A stretch of DNA of 64,000 bases from UBA6772 sp965183875 (lineage in GTDB: Bacteria > Bacteroidota > Bacteroidia > Flavobacteriales > UBA7430): NCBI GenBank assembly GCA_965183875.1, contig CBCYMK010000027.1, positions 1 to 64,000 of the forward strand, written 5' to 3'. The notes beneath the pieces were generated by a model. That model worked only from the letters and a program-made list of their open reading frames with translations, ran no database searches and was not told the DNA's origin. Position numbers and translations under genes: made by a program. Position 1 is the first letter of the stretch. Each line of letters opens with the position of its first letter. Of the stretch, positions 16,798 through 24,530 are shown piece by piece.

Positions 16798-17207
16798 TAT
16801 TCTAAAACTAAATTATCTATCCGTTCTAAAGGTCCTGGACATAACATAGTATGACAAGACATACAATTGTTTACAATAGAGCTAAAACTTTTTGAAGAAG
16901 GTTGCTTATTAAAAACTTCAACTGAATAGGCATAAGCAGTAGACATAGATTCTAGTCCCTCTTTTAAGAAACTCTCATCTGTTGGAGTTTGTTTATGAAT
17001 CAATTCAAAATTGAATTGCTCTTTTGATATATCTTCGCCTAGGAGTATTTTCTGTTTTACTAATTCAAGTTGAGAAAACATATCACGCATAAGCAATGCC
17101 ATCTCACTTGTATTATTGGGATCGATGATTGTTTGAGTAACTTTAGCTTCTTTTTGCTGACAAGCAGCAAAAAGAAGTATTACTCCAATAATAATTATCT
17201 TTTTCAT
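16797..17207 (-). CDS. Cytochrome c-like lipoprotein
   Basis: 136 residues with a lipobox ending at Cys16 (LLFAAC). A single haem-binding motif CMSCH lies at about 115-119, followed by a possible Met ligand in TMLCPGPLERI. The rest is helical, as in small class II-type or monohaem periplasmic cytochromes. It overlaps the DUF4920 gene by 4 bp and the small membrane protein by 1 bp, so the three are co-translated. It likely passes electrons in the sulfide/copper redox operon; the partner is unknown. Confidence 0.75.
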   Translation of the reverse strand: MKKIIIIGVILLFAACQQKEAKVTQTIIDPNNTSEMALLMRDMFSQLELVKQKILLGEDISKEQFNFELIHKQTPTDESFLKEGLESMSTAYAYSVEVFNKQPSSKSFSSIVNNCMSCHTMLCPGPLERIDNLVLE

Positions 17208-17665
17208 TCTTGAATAATTACACCGTCAGCAGTAAAGGTAATAACATATTCAGGTTCTGTAATTGCCAATATTTCTTCTTCTGTCCTCCCGGCATCTTCG
17301 GCATAATGTCTTAGCAAATCAACGGTTAAAGTATCGTAAAATGCTTCTCCATTTACAATTACATGCTTTCCATCTACACCCTCTTTAGGAACAAAAAAAC
17401 CATAATCTTTAAACCGAACCATCATAGTATCCTCATCAGCCTTGATAGTCATCCAGCAACCCTTTTTGGCACAAGTCTCAATAATCTCACCTTGAATTTT
17501 AGTATTTACGACTCCCGAAAGATTTACTTCATTTACTAAATCTGAATATTCTGTTAGGTTATCAGAAGTGATTTTGTCTCCGTAAAAAGTTTCTACTTTT
17601 GTTTCTGTAGGCGTACCACAAGCAAATATTGTGGCTACGCTTAATACCGTTAGTGTTGTTTTCAT
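17204..17665 (-). CDS. DUF4920 lipoprotein
   Basis: 153 residues, putative lipobox at Cys16 (ATIFAC). It carries the DUF4920 signature ETCAKKGCWM (Cys65, Cys70) and MVRFKDYGFFVP. The Cys-Lys-Lys-Gly-Cys-Trp centre suggests metal or redox binding, but the family function is unknown. It lies 2 bp after chaN-like and overlaps the cytochrome gene. Confidence 0.82.
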   Translation of the reverse strand: MKTTLTVLSVATIFACGTPTETKVETFYGDKITSDNLTEYSDLVNEVNLSGVVNTKIQGEIIETCAKKGCWMTIKADEDTMMVRFKDYGFFVPKEGVDGKHVIVNGEAFYDTLTVDLLRHYAEDAGRTEEEILAITEPEYVITFTADGVIIQE

Positions 17666-17667
17666 GT

Positions 17668-18513
17668 TTAATGTGTTTTGGTCATGTTTGTTGGTGTAAC
17701 TATAATAAAATCAGCTTTATCGTGAGTTTCATTTAACTCCGATATATTTTCTTGTTCTTCACATCCAATTGTAAGAATTTTCAAACCTGGATTCAAGTCA
17801 TTTAAATACCAATAGATCCCTTCATAATTCTTGGAATGAAATGCCCCGTGATAATGTATAAATTTACCTGTATCAGGTATGTTTTGAGAAATAAAATGTG
17901 CCATAGTAGCATCTTTTATCGCTTGTGACTTTGGTAAATTGGCTCCTCCATGTCCCATTCCCATAGCAAGCATTTCTTGATAACTTGCCAAGGTAGTATC
18001 TATCTTTATGGGCAAAGGTGCTATAAGAGATTTCGCTTGCTTGGATAAATTCATTAAAGTATCAACACCAAAACTATAAACCATAGAGGCATACCTACGT
18101 GGTATATTTGTAGCAATAAATTCAAGTTTATTTGCTTTTGCAAACTCGAGTAAGGGCAAATAATCCGTTTCAAAATTAGGCCACGTCTTACTCTCCGAGA
18201 TTAGCTTTTTGGCATTATAATAGTTCGCTAAATATTCATCAATAATCAACTGATCGTCAGATTCCATCATCTCAGCTCCTAAAACCAAATTCGAGTCAGT
18301 TTCATAAATGTCATTTGTGAGTTCTAATTGTAGCCAATGAATAATAGGGTTGTCGTGAAACTCTCCAAATAGGATTACATCCGCTTCCTTAGCTTGCTTT
18401 AAGAGTTTGCTATACTTAACTACTTTTTCTTTCGAATTATAGATCTGGTAAGTATTTTTTTGCCCATGGGCTAAAAAGGGGCTTAGTAATAAAAGTAGAA
18501 GTGTTTTTGTCAT
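17668..18513 (-). CDS. ChaN-family haem/iron-regulated protein
   Basis: 281 residues with a signal peptide (about 1-17). LFGEFHDNPIIHW (about 48-60) and HYHGAFHSKNYEGI near the C-terminal third match ChaN, an exported family whose Campylobacter member binds stacked haems. IPRRYASMVY and GMGHGG are also family features. Linked to a c-type cytochrome and DUF4920, a haem or iron role at the envelope is likely. A minus-strand TACTTTAG at 18533-18540, the same -7 variant as at sqr, may be its promoter. Confidence 0.82.
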   Translation of the reverse strand: MTKTLLLLLLSPFLAHGQKNTYQIYNSKEKVVKYSKLLKQAKEADVILFGEFHDNPIIHWLQLELTNDIYETDSNLVLGAEMMESDDQLIIDEYLANYYNAKKLISESKTWPNFETDYLPLLEFAKANKLEFIATNIPRRYASMVYSFGVDTLMNLSKQAKSLIAPLPIKIDTTLASYQEMLAMGMGHGGANLPKSQAIKDATMAHFISQNIPDTGKFIHYHGAFHSKNYEGIYWYLNDLNPGLKILTIGCEEQENISELNETHDKADFIIVTPTNMTKTH

Positions 18514-18569
18514 CTTTTATTTTTTTTTAAATCTAAAGTATAAAACAGTCATATCGAAGTGTTTAATGT

Positions 18570-18585
18570 TAACTATCGTTAACAG
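18570..18585. promoter_or_regulatory. GTTAAC repeat pair upstream of chaN-like gene
   Basis: Two GTTAAC hexamers, each self-complementary, are separated by TATC in the 104-bp gap before chaN. The pair lies about 34-49 bp upstream of a -7-like box on the minus strand. It is a weak operator candidate and does not match the Crp-type motif found elsewhere. Confidence 0.35.
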
Positions 18586-18617
18586 CAAAGGCATTCTTTA
18601 TACCAGTTATTGCACCT

Positions 18618-20297
18618 CTAATACTTTATAAACTTCTCAGTTTTAGTACCTAGTTCTAGGAAGTACACCCCCTGTGATAAGCTTGATAAGCCTAGCTCTG
18701 TACTTCTTTTTGTAAGCTTTTGTTTATAAACTATAGTACCAGAAATATCATATATGGTAAGTGTTTCAGTAGACTTATTTGCTATTTCTACTGTGAGTTC
18801 ATCAGAAACTGGATTCGGATAAATAGAGAAGTTTGAATTTTCAATTAATGGTACATCAAAATCTTCATCGACTACAATAAATTGCCCCATCATTCCCTCG
18901 TCTTCGTGTACCAACATATGGCAGTGGTACATAAATGGAATTTCTGGATCGGTAAAATCTTCGAATTTAGTAATGAATTTAGCTGTTCCTTGGTGGCCTG
19001 GAATCAACATTACATCTTTCCAACCTCTCATATGTTCGGCTGGAGGGTTTCCATTTATCTCAATTATATTGAATTGTACATCATGAATATGAAACGGATG
19101 TGCTATTGGTGTTTGATTGGTAAAACTCCAAATCTCAGTATTGTTAATAGGAATAATCTGATTTACCTGAGACATATCAAAGGTATTTCCATTTATCAGA
19201 AAAGGACCAGTTGAACCTCCGGTTGATGTAAATACAAACTCTCTCGTTTCATCAACATTTATTACATCTAAAGGGCTAGTTTCCACTAATGAACTAAGAA
19301 TGTTATTTACTGGGTTTGAAGTAGGTTCTTGCACATTTAAAATAACGATAGGGAAATTAGAACCATTTAAAGGATTGTTATTATAGTTAGGAATTGTGCC
19401 TCCACCCATCATAGTTCCAGAACCATAAATACTAGTTGGCGTTTCTTCTCCATAATTAACAATCTGTATTGACTCGCCCTCTAAACCCTGCAAGTCGACA
19501 AGGATTTCGTAGCGTTCTGCTGGAGCCATTAAGAGTCTATTCTTCTCAACAGGAGCTTCCAATAAACCACCATCGCTACCAATAACCCAAAAATTTGCAT
19601 TGTTACTTAATCCAATATTATAAGCTCTCATTGCAGAACCATTTAATATTCTAAACCGTATTAACTGAGCTGGGGCATTGTGATAAGCATCGAGTGTTCC
19701 ATTCACCAACAACAAAGTATCCATTGCATTGCTTTCCAAACCTGCATCTATTTGATGCTCAGCATCAAGTACTTTTGTTTGTATAATTAAAGGTATATCA
19801 TCTACGCCATACGATCTAGGTAGATCCAAGTCAGATTCCTCAGCATCTCTATTAATAATCATCCCTGCAACACCTAACATCACATGTTTGTAGGTCGTAT
19901 GGTGCAAATGAGGATGATACCACATGGTAGAAGCTCTGTCCATTCCAGTCCAAGATGCATTCCAAGTTGAATTTGGTGCAATTTTAGAATGAGGTCCTCC
20001 ATCCATTTCCGATGGTAAATGAACTCCATGCCAATGCATAGTAGTGGTGTCAATTAAATTATTGGTGACGTTCATAAAAACCTCTTCTCCTTTATTAATG
20101 ATTAAGGTAGGCCCTAGTATAGTTCCATTAACACCAGCAGTTTGAGTCATACTACCCGAAACAAATTCTATAGAATCGTATCCTACATTTAAATCGAATA
20201 TTGGTCCTACCAATGTATCGGGTATAAATAATTGATTTTGAGCTTCTGTAAATTGAACACTAAATAGGGTTAGTATTCCTAAAATTACTTTTTTCAT
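18618..20297 (-). CDS. Three-domain multicopper oxidase with T9SS sorting domain
   Basis: 559 residues from ATG 20297, which starts the signal peptide MKKVILGILTLFSVQFTEAQ; the longer frame to 20381 overlaps the upstream gene. All four copper motifs are present: THWHG-type MHWHGVHLP, WYHPHLHHT, HPFHIHDVQF and YHCHMLVHEDEGMMG. It therefore has the full type-1 and trinuclear sites of CotA/CueO/bilirubin-oxidase-like enzymes. A T9SS sorting domain fills the last 75 residues (IYPNPVSDELTV). It follows the rhodanese-thioredoxin gene by 16 bp, an unusual link between copper oxidation and sulfane-sulfur handling. Confidence 0.9.
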   Translation of the reverse strand: MKKVILGILTLFSVQFTEAQNQLFIPDTLVGPIFDLNVGYDSIEFVSGSMTQTAGVNGTILGPTLIINKGEEVFMNVTNNLIDTTTMHWHGVHLPSEMDGGPHSKIAPNSTWNASWTGMDRASTMWYHPHLHHTTYKHVMLGVAGMIINRDAEESDLDLPRSYGVDDIPLIIQTKVLDAEHQIDAGLESNAMDTLLLVNGTLDAYHNAPAQLIRFRILNGSAMRAYNIGLSNNANFWVIGSDGGLLEAPVEKNRLLMAPAERYEILVDLQGLEGESIQIVNYGEETPTSIYGSGTMMGGGTIPNYNNNPLNGSNFPIVILNVQEPTSNPVNNILSSLVETSPLDVINVDETREFVFTSTGGSTGPFLINGNTFDMSQVNQIIPINNTEIWSFTNQTPIAHPFHIHDVQFNIIEINGNPPAEHMRGWKDVMLIPGHQGTAKFITKFEDFTDPEIPFMYHCHMLVHEDEGMMGQFIVVDEDFDVPLIENSNFSIYPNPVSDELTVEIANKSTETLTIYDISGTIVYKQKLTKRSTELGLSSLSQGVYFLELGTKTEKFIKY

Positions 20298-20313
20298 AAC
20301 TTGTTGTTTTACG

Positions 20314-21042
20314 TTAATAAATCTGGTTCTCGATACGCTTTTTAGACTGCGTGCCAGAAGCTCTCCAGACTTCTTTGCCATCTTTAAAAATCAAATATGT
20401 TGGCACGGCAGTAATATTGAATTCATTTGAAATACCCTCATGGGCATCTAAGTCTAACTTTACGACTTTTAATCGTTTAGAATTCTCTTTTTCAATTTCT
20501 TCTATTACAGGCGCCATCTTTTTACAAGGCACACACCATTGCGTATGAAAGTCTATTAATACCATGCTTTCTGTATTGAGTACATATTGTAACTCTTCCA
20601 TAGATATTGATTTTGATGTTTGTGTGCTTTCGGTAAACCCCAACTCTATAGGATACTTTTTCGATTTCCAAGATCGAATTCCTCCTTTCAGGTTATATAC
20701 CTCAGCTTGCCCTAACTCTAATAGTTTTTCAGCTGCCTTTGAGCTCCTTCCACCACTTAAACAATACACATAAACTGTTTTGTCTTTTGGTATCAAACTT
20801 AATTTGTGCTCAAACTTAGAGTCGTAATAATTTATGTGTGTTGAATTAATAATATATCCGCCGCTTATTTCATCGGGAGTACGAACATCTAATAATACTC
20901 CATCTCCAGACTCAAGTAGCATCTTAAATTCAGCTACACCAATCTCTTTAACTTCCTGAGCATTAACATTAGTATTCTGAGCACATGAGTTAATAAACAA
21001 CAGGTTTATTAGTAGTAATATTGAACGGGGAAATATAGTCAT
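20314..21042 (-). CDS. Rhodanese-thioredoxin fusion lipoprotein
   Basis: 242 residues with an N-terminal signal and lipobox (LLFINSC, Cys20). Rhodanese domain at about 30-130 with active-site loop YCLSGGRSS, then a thioredoxin domain at about 140-242 with WCVPCK and cis-Pro AVPTYL. Both catalytic sites look intact. Such a protein could take sulfane sulfur at the envelope and reduce the resulting persulfide. It sits 5 bp after the single-domain rhodanese and before the multicopper oxidase. Confidence 0.88.
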   Translation of the reverse strand: MTIFPRSILLLINLLFINSCAQNTNVNAQEVKEIGVAEFKMLLESGDGVLLDVRTPDEISGGYIINSTHINYYDSKFEHKLSLIPKDKTVYVYCLSGGRSSKAAEKLLELGQAEVYNLKGGIRSWKSKKYPIELGFTESTQTSKSISMEELQYVLNTESMVLIDFHTQWCVPCKKMAPVIEEIEKENSKRLKVVKLDLDAHEGISNEFNITAVPTYLIFKDGKEVWRASGTQSKKRIENQIY

Positions 21043-21047
21043 CAGTT

Positions 21048-21356
21048 TTAGCTTTTAATTTTTCTTTGAAGAGAATTCCAAGCACCCCCATTATAAGCTG
21101 AAGCACCCTTAGCTGTTAATATTCGTGTAGCTTGTGCAGAGCGATTTCCTGATCTACAACAAAAAATAAGTGTTTGATTTAAATCAACAATTTTCTTTAA
21201 TTCCTTTTCAACCCTATCTAGCGGAATATTGATACTCTTTTCTATAGCTCCAGTTTTAAATTCAGCCATAGAGCGCACATCAATAACCAATGCTCCATCA
21301 GAAATAAGTTGATTATAATCAGTGGAGGTAAATAATTTTTTAAAAAAGTTAATCAT
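21048..21356 (-). CDS. Single-domain rhodanese
   Basis: 102 residues with the DVRSMAEFKTGAI entry motif and the active loop FCCRSGNRSAQ, giving a catalytic Cys in a CRSGNR loop. No signal peptide is visible, so it is probably cytoplasmic. It overlaps the upstream thioredoxin-like gene by 4 bp. Expected role: sulfane-sulfur transfer in the sulfide island. Confidence 0.88.
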   Translation of the reverse strand: MINFFKKLFTSTDYNQLISDGALVIDVRSMAEFKTGAIEKSINIPLDRVEKELKKIVDLNQTLIFCCRSGNRSAQATRILTAKGASAYNGGAWNSLQRKIKS

Positions 21357-21703
21357 AGTAGGGTTTTTACAAGTTCAGTTAATGTCTCCTCATCCTGTAC
21401 AAGACAATTCGTTTGTGGAAAGCCTTTTAAGGGGATTAAAAATAGGCTAGGCTTATTTTCAACACCCAGCAATTGACAAAGCTCTTTTTCAAACTCTGTA
21501 TTTACTCTATAAAAACTTAACTCTTCTTTATACTTTAAAGCAATATTTTCAATCATTTTTGATTGTAGGATTGAAGTCTTATCCCAAGGCGACTCAAAAG
21601 AAATAATACAAGGCTTTTTCCCTCTATACTTCCATATACCGGTTTCATTAGAGATTGTATTAATCTCTTTGTTAAATAGGTCAATATCTAATTCTAAAAC
21701 CAT
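21353..21703 (-). CDS. Thioredoxin-fold protein lacking CxxC
   Basis: 116 residues. The pattern KPCIISFESPWDKTS aligns with the thioredoxin WCxxC region, but both cysteines are missing; KPSLFLIPLKGFP supplies the cis-Pro turn. Family placement rests on that pattern and on neighbours. Without the active site it may bind partners rather than reduce disulfides. It lies 9 bp after the YedE-like gene and overlaps the rhodanese gene. Confidence 0.6.
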   Translation of the reverse strand: MVLELDIDLFNKEINTISNETGIWKYRGKKPCIISFESPWDKTSILQSKMIENIALKYKEELSFYRVNTEFEKELCQLLGVENKPSLFLIPLKGFPQTNCLVQDEETLTELVKTLL

Positions 21704-21712
21704 ATTAGTAAT

Positions 21713-22126
21713 TTAATGTGGTAACTTATCTTTAACAGCACCATAAAGATAAGTCCCTAAAAGAGCACTCATAATTATGATTAGCATTGAATACACTCCA
21801 TGTCCTAAGAGAACAAACATCGGACCTGGACACGCGCCTGTCATAGCCCAGCCTAAACCAAATATTATTCCACCAAAAAGATATCTAGAGATACTCTTAT
21901 TTTTATCTTTAAACTCAATTGGTTTCTTTTCAATACAGCAGAGCTCTTTTCTTTTCGTGTACTTAACGAACAGTACTCCTATTACTACTGCCGAACCTAT
22001 AATTCCATACATATGAAATGCGTCAAATCTGAACATTTCATAAATCCTAAACCAGGAAATAATTTCAGCTTTGCTCATTACTATACCGAACAAAACTCCT
22101 GTGAGTAAAAATTTTATATACTTCAT
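21713..22126 (-). CDS. YeeE/YedE-family membrane protein, second half
   Basis: 137 residues with about four membrane helices and the family patterns FLLTGVLFGIVMSKAEIISWFRI and GGIIFGLGWAMTGACPGPM. The Cys in GACPGP corresponds to a conserved cysteine of thiosulfate-transporting YeeE. It pairs with the gene 9 bp upstream; in other bacteria the two halves are fused. Likely import or handling of thiosulfate or other sulfur compounds. Confidence 0.87.
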   Translation of the reverse strand: MKYIKFLLTGVLFGIVMSKAEIISWFRIYEMFRFDAFHMYGIIGSAVVIGVLFVKYTKRKELCCIEKKPIEFKDKNKSISRYLFGGIIFGLGWAMTGACPGPMFVLLGHGVYSMLIIIMSALLGTYLYGAVKDKLPH

Positions 22127-22135
22127 AACTGTAGT

Positions 22136-22693
22136 TTAAAGAATGATTGGTAAAATGAAGAAAGTCATAATTAGACCTGCAATAAAAAAGCCTATTACTG
22201 CTATAAGCGATGGCAATTGCAGTGCACTTAGCCCTGTAATAGCATGCCCAGAAGTACAACCACCGGCATATCTAGAGCCAAAACCAATAAGTAAACCTCC
22301 AATTACTAGGTAAGCAATTCCTCCAAATGAATTTAAAGCATCTAATCCAAAAATCTCGTTTGGCAAAAAGGAAGATCCCGCATTTTCTATTCCTAACTCA
22401 GCTAAAGAAGCAACAGTAGTAGGGCTAAGAGCAATGGTAGTATCGGTAGTTAAATAGTTCGCAGCTATATAGCCACCAATTATTGCACCTACTAAAAAGA
22501 CTAAATTCCAAATTTGTGATTTCCAATCGAAGTTGAAAAAATCTACACGCTTACCAGCACCACCTATAGAACACATAGTGCGTAGGTTAGCAGATAAGCC
22601 AAATGATTTACTAAACATCGTTAGTAAAATCATAACTAGGGCAATTAATGGCCCTGCAACATACCAAGGCCATGGTTGAGAAATAAAATTCAT
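22136..22693 (-). CDS. YeeE/YedE-family membrane protein, first half
   Basis: 185 residues with about five helices. GSRYAGGCTSGHAITGLSALQ carries the family's conserved GGCTSGH motif, the cysteine thought to interact with thiosulfate. It is the first gene of a tight run reaching the multicopper oxidase. Its promoter has a TATTTTTG -7 box at 22730-22737 and a Crp-type palindrome centred 32 bp further upstream. Confidence 0.88.
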   Translation of the reverse strand: MNFISQPWPWYVAGPLIALVMILLTMFSKSFGLSANLRTMCSIGGAGKRVDFFNFDWKSQIWNLVFLVGAIIGGYIAANYLTTDTTIALSPTTVASLAELGIENAGSSFLPNEIFGLDALNSFGGIAYLVIGGLLIGFGSRYAGGCTSGHAITGLSALQLPSLIAVIGFFIAGLIMTFFILPIIL

Positions 22694-22729
22694 GTGTTGA
22701 GTTTGTGGTTGATTAATTTAAATTGACTG

Positions 22730-22737
22730 CAAAAATA
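22730..22737 (-). promoter_or_regulatory. -7 box of yeeE operon
   Basis: On the minus strand TATTTTTG, an exact TAnnTTTG match, 37 bp before the yeeE-like ATG. Confidence 0.65.
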
Positions 22738-22758
22738 CGAACCTATCTAGAAGGTTTG

Positions 22759-22772
22759 GTAACAAATATCAC
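22759..22772. promoter_or_regulatory. Crp/Fnr-type operator, yeeE promoter
   Basis: GTAACAAATATCAC fits the shared GTNACA-N2-TRTYAC pattern. Its centre is 32 bp upstream of the -7 box centre, the same geometry as four other sites in this island. Confidence 0.65.
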
Positions 22773-22773
22773 T

Positions 22774-24009
22774 TTACACATCTTTACCTTTTAACATTTT
22801 GTTCCAATACAGCCATGGTAAGATATATTTCTTTAGCCACCACAACCTTAAATGCTCTTTAGAAGAATCACTGATTAACATTCTTTTAAGTTTTGGGTCG
22901 GGAGTAAAATTACCTTCATAGTCAAACTCAGCTAATGCCATTTTCCCGTAACCTGTAACTAAAGGACAAGAAGAGTACCCGTTATACGATAAATCACTGA
23001 TGGGTTTATTTCTAAGGATTCTTTTTATGTTTTCAACTACTACAGGTACTTGTTTACGAATAGCAGCTCCTGTTTTTGCAGTTGGCAATGCGGCAACATC
23101 TCCTAAACTAAAAATGGAGTCATACTTTTTATGTTGCATGGTATTGATATCAACATCTACCCATCCAGCATCATTAACTAAATCAGAGTTTCTAATAAAA
23201 TCTGGTGCTGTTTGGGGTGGGGCAAGATGCATCATGTCAAAATGAATACCAACCAAGCCATTTTCGTAAAGCAGTTCAGGATTTAATTCGTTGTAAATTT
23301 TAGTATTATCACCCAAATTATACCAAGCAATTTGCTTTTCTCCATCAACCTTCACTAGCTGATAACCGAAGCGGATATTAATATCCTTACGATCTATAAC
23401 TTTAATTAAAGTCTCAGCTATTGGTTTAACACCAAATATTACTCCACCATTTGTAGCGAAAACAATTTTAGTAGAAGACCTAACGGCGTTTTTCTCGAAC
23501 AACTCATCAGCCAAATACATGATTTTTTGTGGTGCTCCTCCACACTTTATAGGTGTAGTTGGTTGGGTAAATAGCGCAGTACCTCCTTTAAAGTTGGTAA
23601 GTACTTTTTTTGTATGTAGTGGATCTGTATAATTACTACAAACATTTCCCTTATCTATGGCTTCGGTTAAACCTTCAACTAAACTAGTGTCGATTTTTAT
23701 TCCAGGAGCAACAATCAACACATCATAAGATACTGTATCTCCATTAGTTAGGCTTACAGTTTGTTGAGTTCCATCAATTTCATTTGCGTACTCCTTAATC
23801 CAATCAACTCCCTTAGGAATAACGGATTTCATAGTGCGTTTAGTTTTCTCAAAATCGTAGGAGTCAGCCCCGACTAAAGTCCATGCAGGTTGATAGTAAT
23901 GAAATGTTGATGGATCTATTAAAGAAACTGAGATACCAGTTTCCTTTACCAACTGAGAAGCACACATAATTCCAGCAGTACCACCTCCAATGATTAGCAC
24001 ATGTTTCAT
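22774..24009 (-). CDS. sqr: Sulfide:quinone oxidoreductase, SQRDL-like type
   Basis: 411 residues. GGGTAG (8-13) is the FAD-binding glycine loop. Cysteines are found at the three expected places: VCSNYTD (about 125), TPIKCGGAPQKIMYLADE (about 160), whose wording matches the eukaryotic-type SQRDL group, and GYSSCPLVTGYGKM (about 348). The enzyme oxidises sulfide at the membrane and passes electrons to quinone, giving sulfane sulfur. A TAATTTAG -7 box (24027-24034) and a Crp-type palindrome (24056-24069) lie upstream. A decayed copy of its 5' end occurs at 27001-27057. Confidence 0.92.
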   Translation of the reverse strand: MKHVLIIGGGTAGIMCASQLVKETGISVSLIDPSTFHYYQPAWTLVGADSYDFEKTKRTMKSVIPKGVDWIKEYANEIDGTQQTVSLTNGDTVSYDVLIVAPGIKIDTSLVEGLTEAIDKGNVCSNYTDPLHTKKVLTNFKGGTALFTQPTTPIKCGGAPQKIMYLADELFEKNAVRSSTKIVFATNGGVIFGVKPIAETLIKVIDRKDINIRFGYQLVKVDGEKQIAWYNLGDNTKIYNELNPELLYENGLVGIHFDMMHLAPPQTAPDFIRNSDLVNDAGWVDVDINTMQHKKYDSIFSLGDVAALPTAKTGAAIRKQVPVVVENIKRILRNKPISDLSYNGYSSCPLVTGYGKMALAEFDYEGNFTPDPKLKRMLISDSSKEHLRLWWLKKYILPWLYWNKMLKGKDV

Positions 24010-24026
24010 AATTCAAAATTTTTCAT

Positions 24027-24034
24027 CTAAATTA
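24027..24034 (-). promoter_or_regulatory. -7 box of sqr
   Basis: Minus-strand TAATTTAG, one mismatch from TAnnTTTG; the cydA copy has TATTTTAG at the same relative place. Confidence 0.55.
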
Positions 24035-24055
24035 TGATAACTCTCATAGATAAAA

Positions 24056-24069
24056 GTGACAATTGTTAC
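24056..24069. promoter_or_regulatory. Crp/Fnr-type operator, sqr promoter
   Basis: GTGACAATTGTTAC, nearly a perfect palindrome, centred 32 bp upstream of the sqr -7 box. It is identical to the site before cydA. Confidence 0.75.
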
Positions 24070-24213
24070 ATAACAAAACTAGTAATCAAAATGTTTTGGA
24101 TTGATGAACATAGGTACCTAAGAAGTGCCAAATTTTATACTGACCTGTTTTTAGGGAAGGTTAAATAAGTACCTTTCAGTTTAGCACTAAACTCCGATAC
24201 TTTATATACATTG

Positions 24214-24519
24214 TTACCCAATGTTACTATTCATTTTATTCTTTATTTTGGAAATTAAAATCACAGCAATGCATCCGCCAACAAAAGAGACAATAGAGTT
24301 GGCGGTAAACAAATAATAATTAGCATGCCCTAGCTCCATTATAGCCTTAGGATCAATACCTAATTTACCGACAGATTTAATTAAAAAAACACTACCAAAT
24401 ACACCTGCAATTGTATTACCTATAATTCCAAAAGAATACTTTTTAAATAGGTAACCAGTAATGTTAGCTCCTGTGATTCCAATAAAAATACTAATTAGTG
24501 AGATTAATGTATCTGTCAT
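24214..24519 (-). CDS. Small membrane protein next to cydAB
   Basis: 101 residues with three hydrophobic segments (about 3-24, 33-49 and 68-90) and a glycine pattern GITGANITGYLFKKYSFGIIGN. It vaguely resembles GlsB/YeaQ-type small membrane proteins, but I cannot assign it. It begins 12 bp after cydB and is the last gene of the block bracketed by the sqr repeats, so it probably belongs to the cytochrome bd unit. Confidence 0.55.
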   Translation of the reverse strand: MTDTLISLISIFIGITGANITGYLFKKYSFGIIGNTIAGVFGSVFLIKSVGKLGIDPKAIMELGHANYYLFTANSIVSFVGGCIAVILISKIKNKMNSNIG

Positions 24520-24530
24520 AATATCAAATT

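Larger units (their letters stand above)
23951..24100. repeat. Direct repeat copy A: sqr 5' end plus promoter
   Basis: This stretch of first sqr codons, -7 box and operator is repeated, about 80% identical by eye over the coding part, at 27001-27150. The two copies bracket the cydAB block about 3.05 kb apart. Similarity may fade gradually to about 24175. Confidence 0.8.

Noticed and set aside
18561..18585. Sixth Crp-type operator at chaN
   Set aside because: Sequence near the expected distance (GTTAACATTAAACA on the minus strand) lacks the GTGACA/TGTYAC core, so it was kept only as a weak GTTAAC repeat.
20298..20381. N-terminal extension of the large multicopper oxidase
   Set aside because: It overlaps the rhodanese-thioredoxin gene and precedes a clear signal peptide at 20297.
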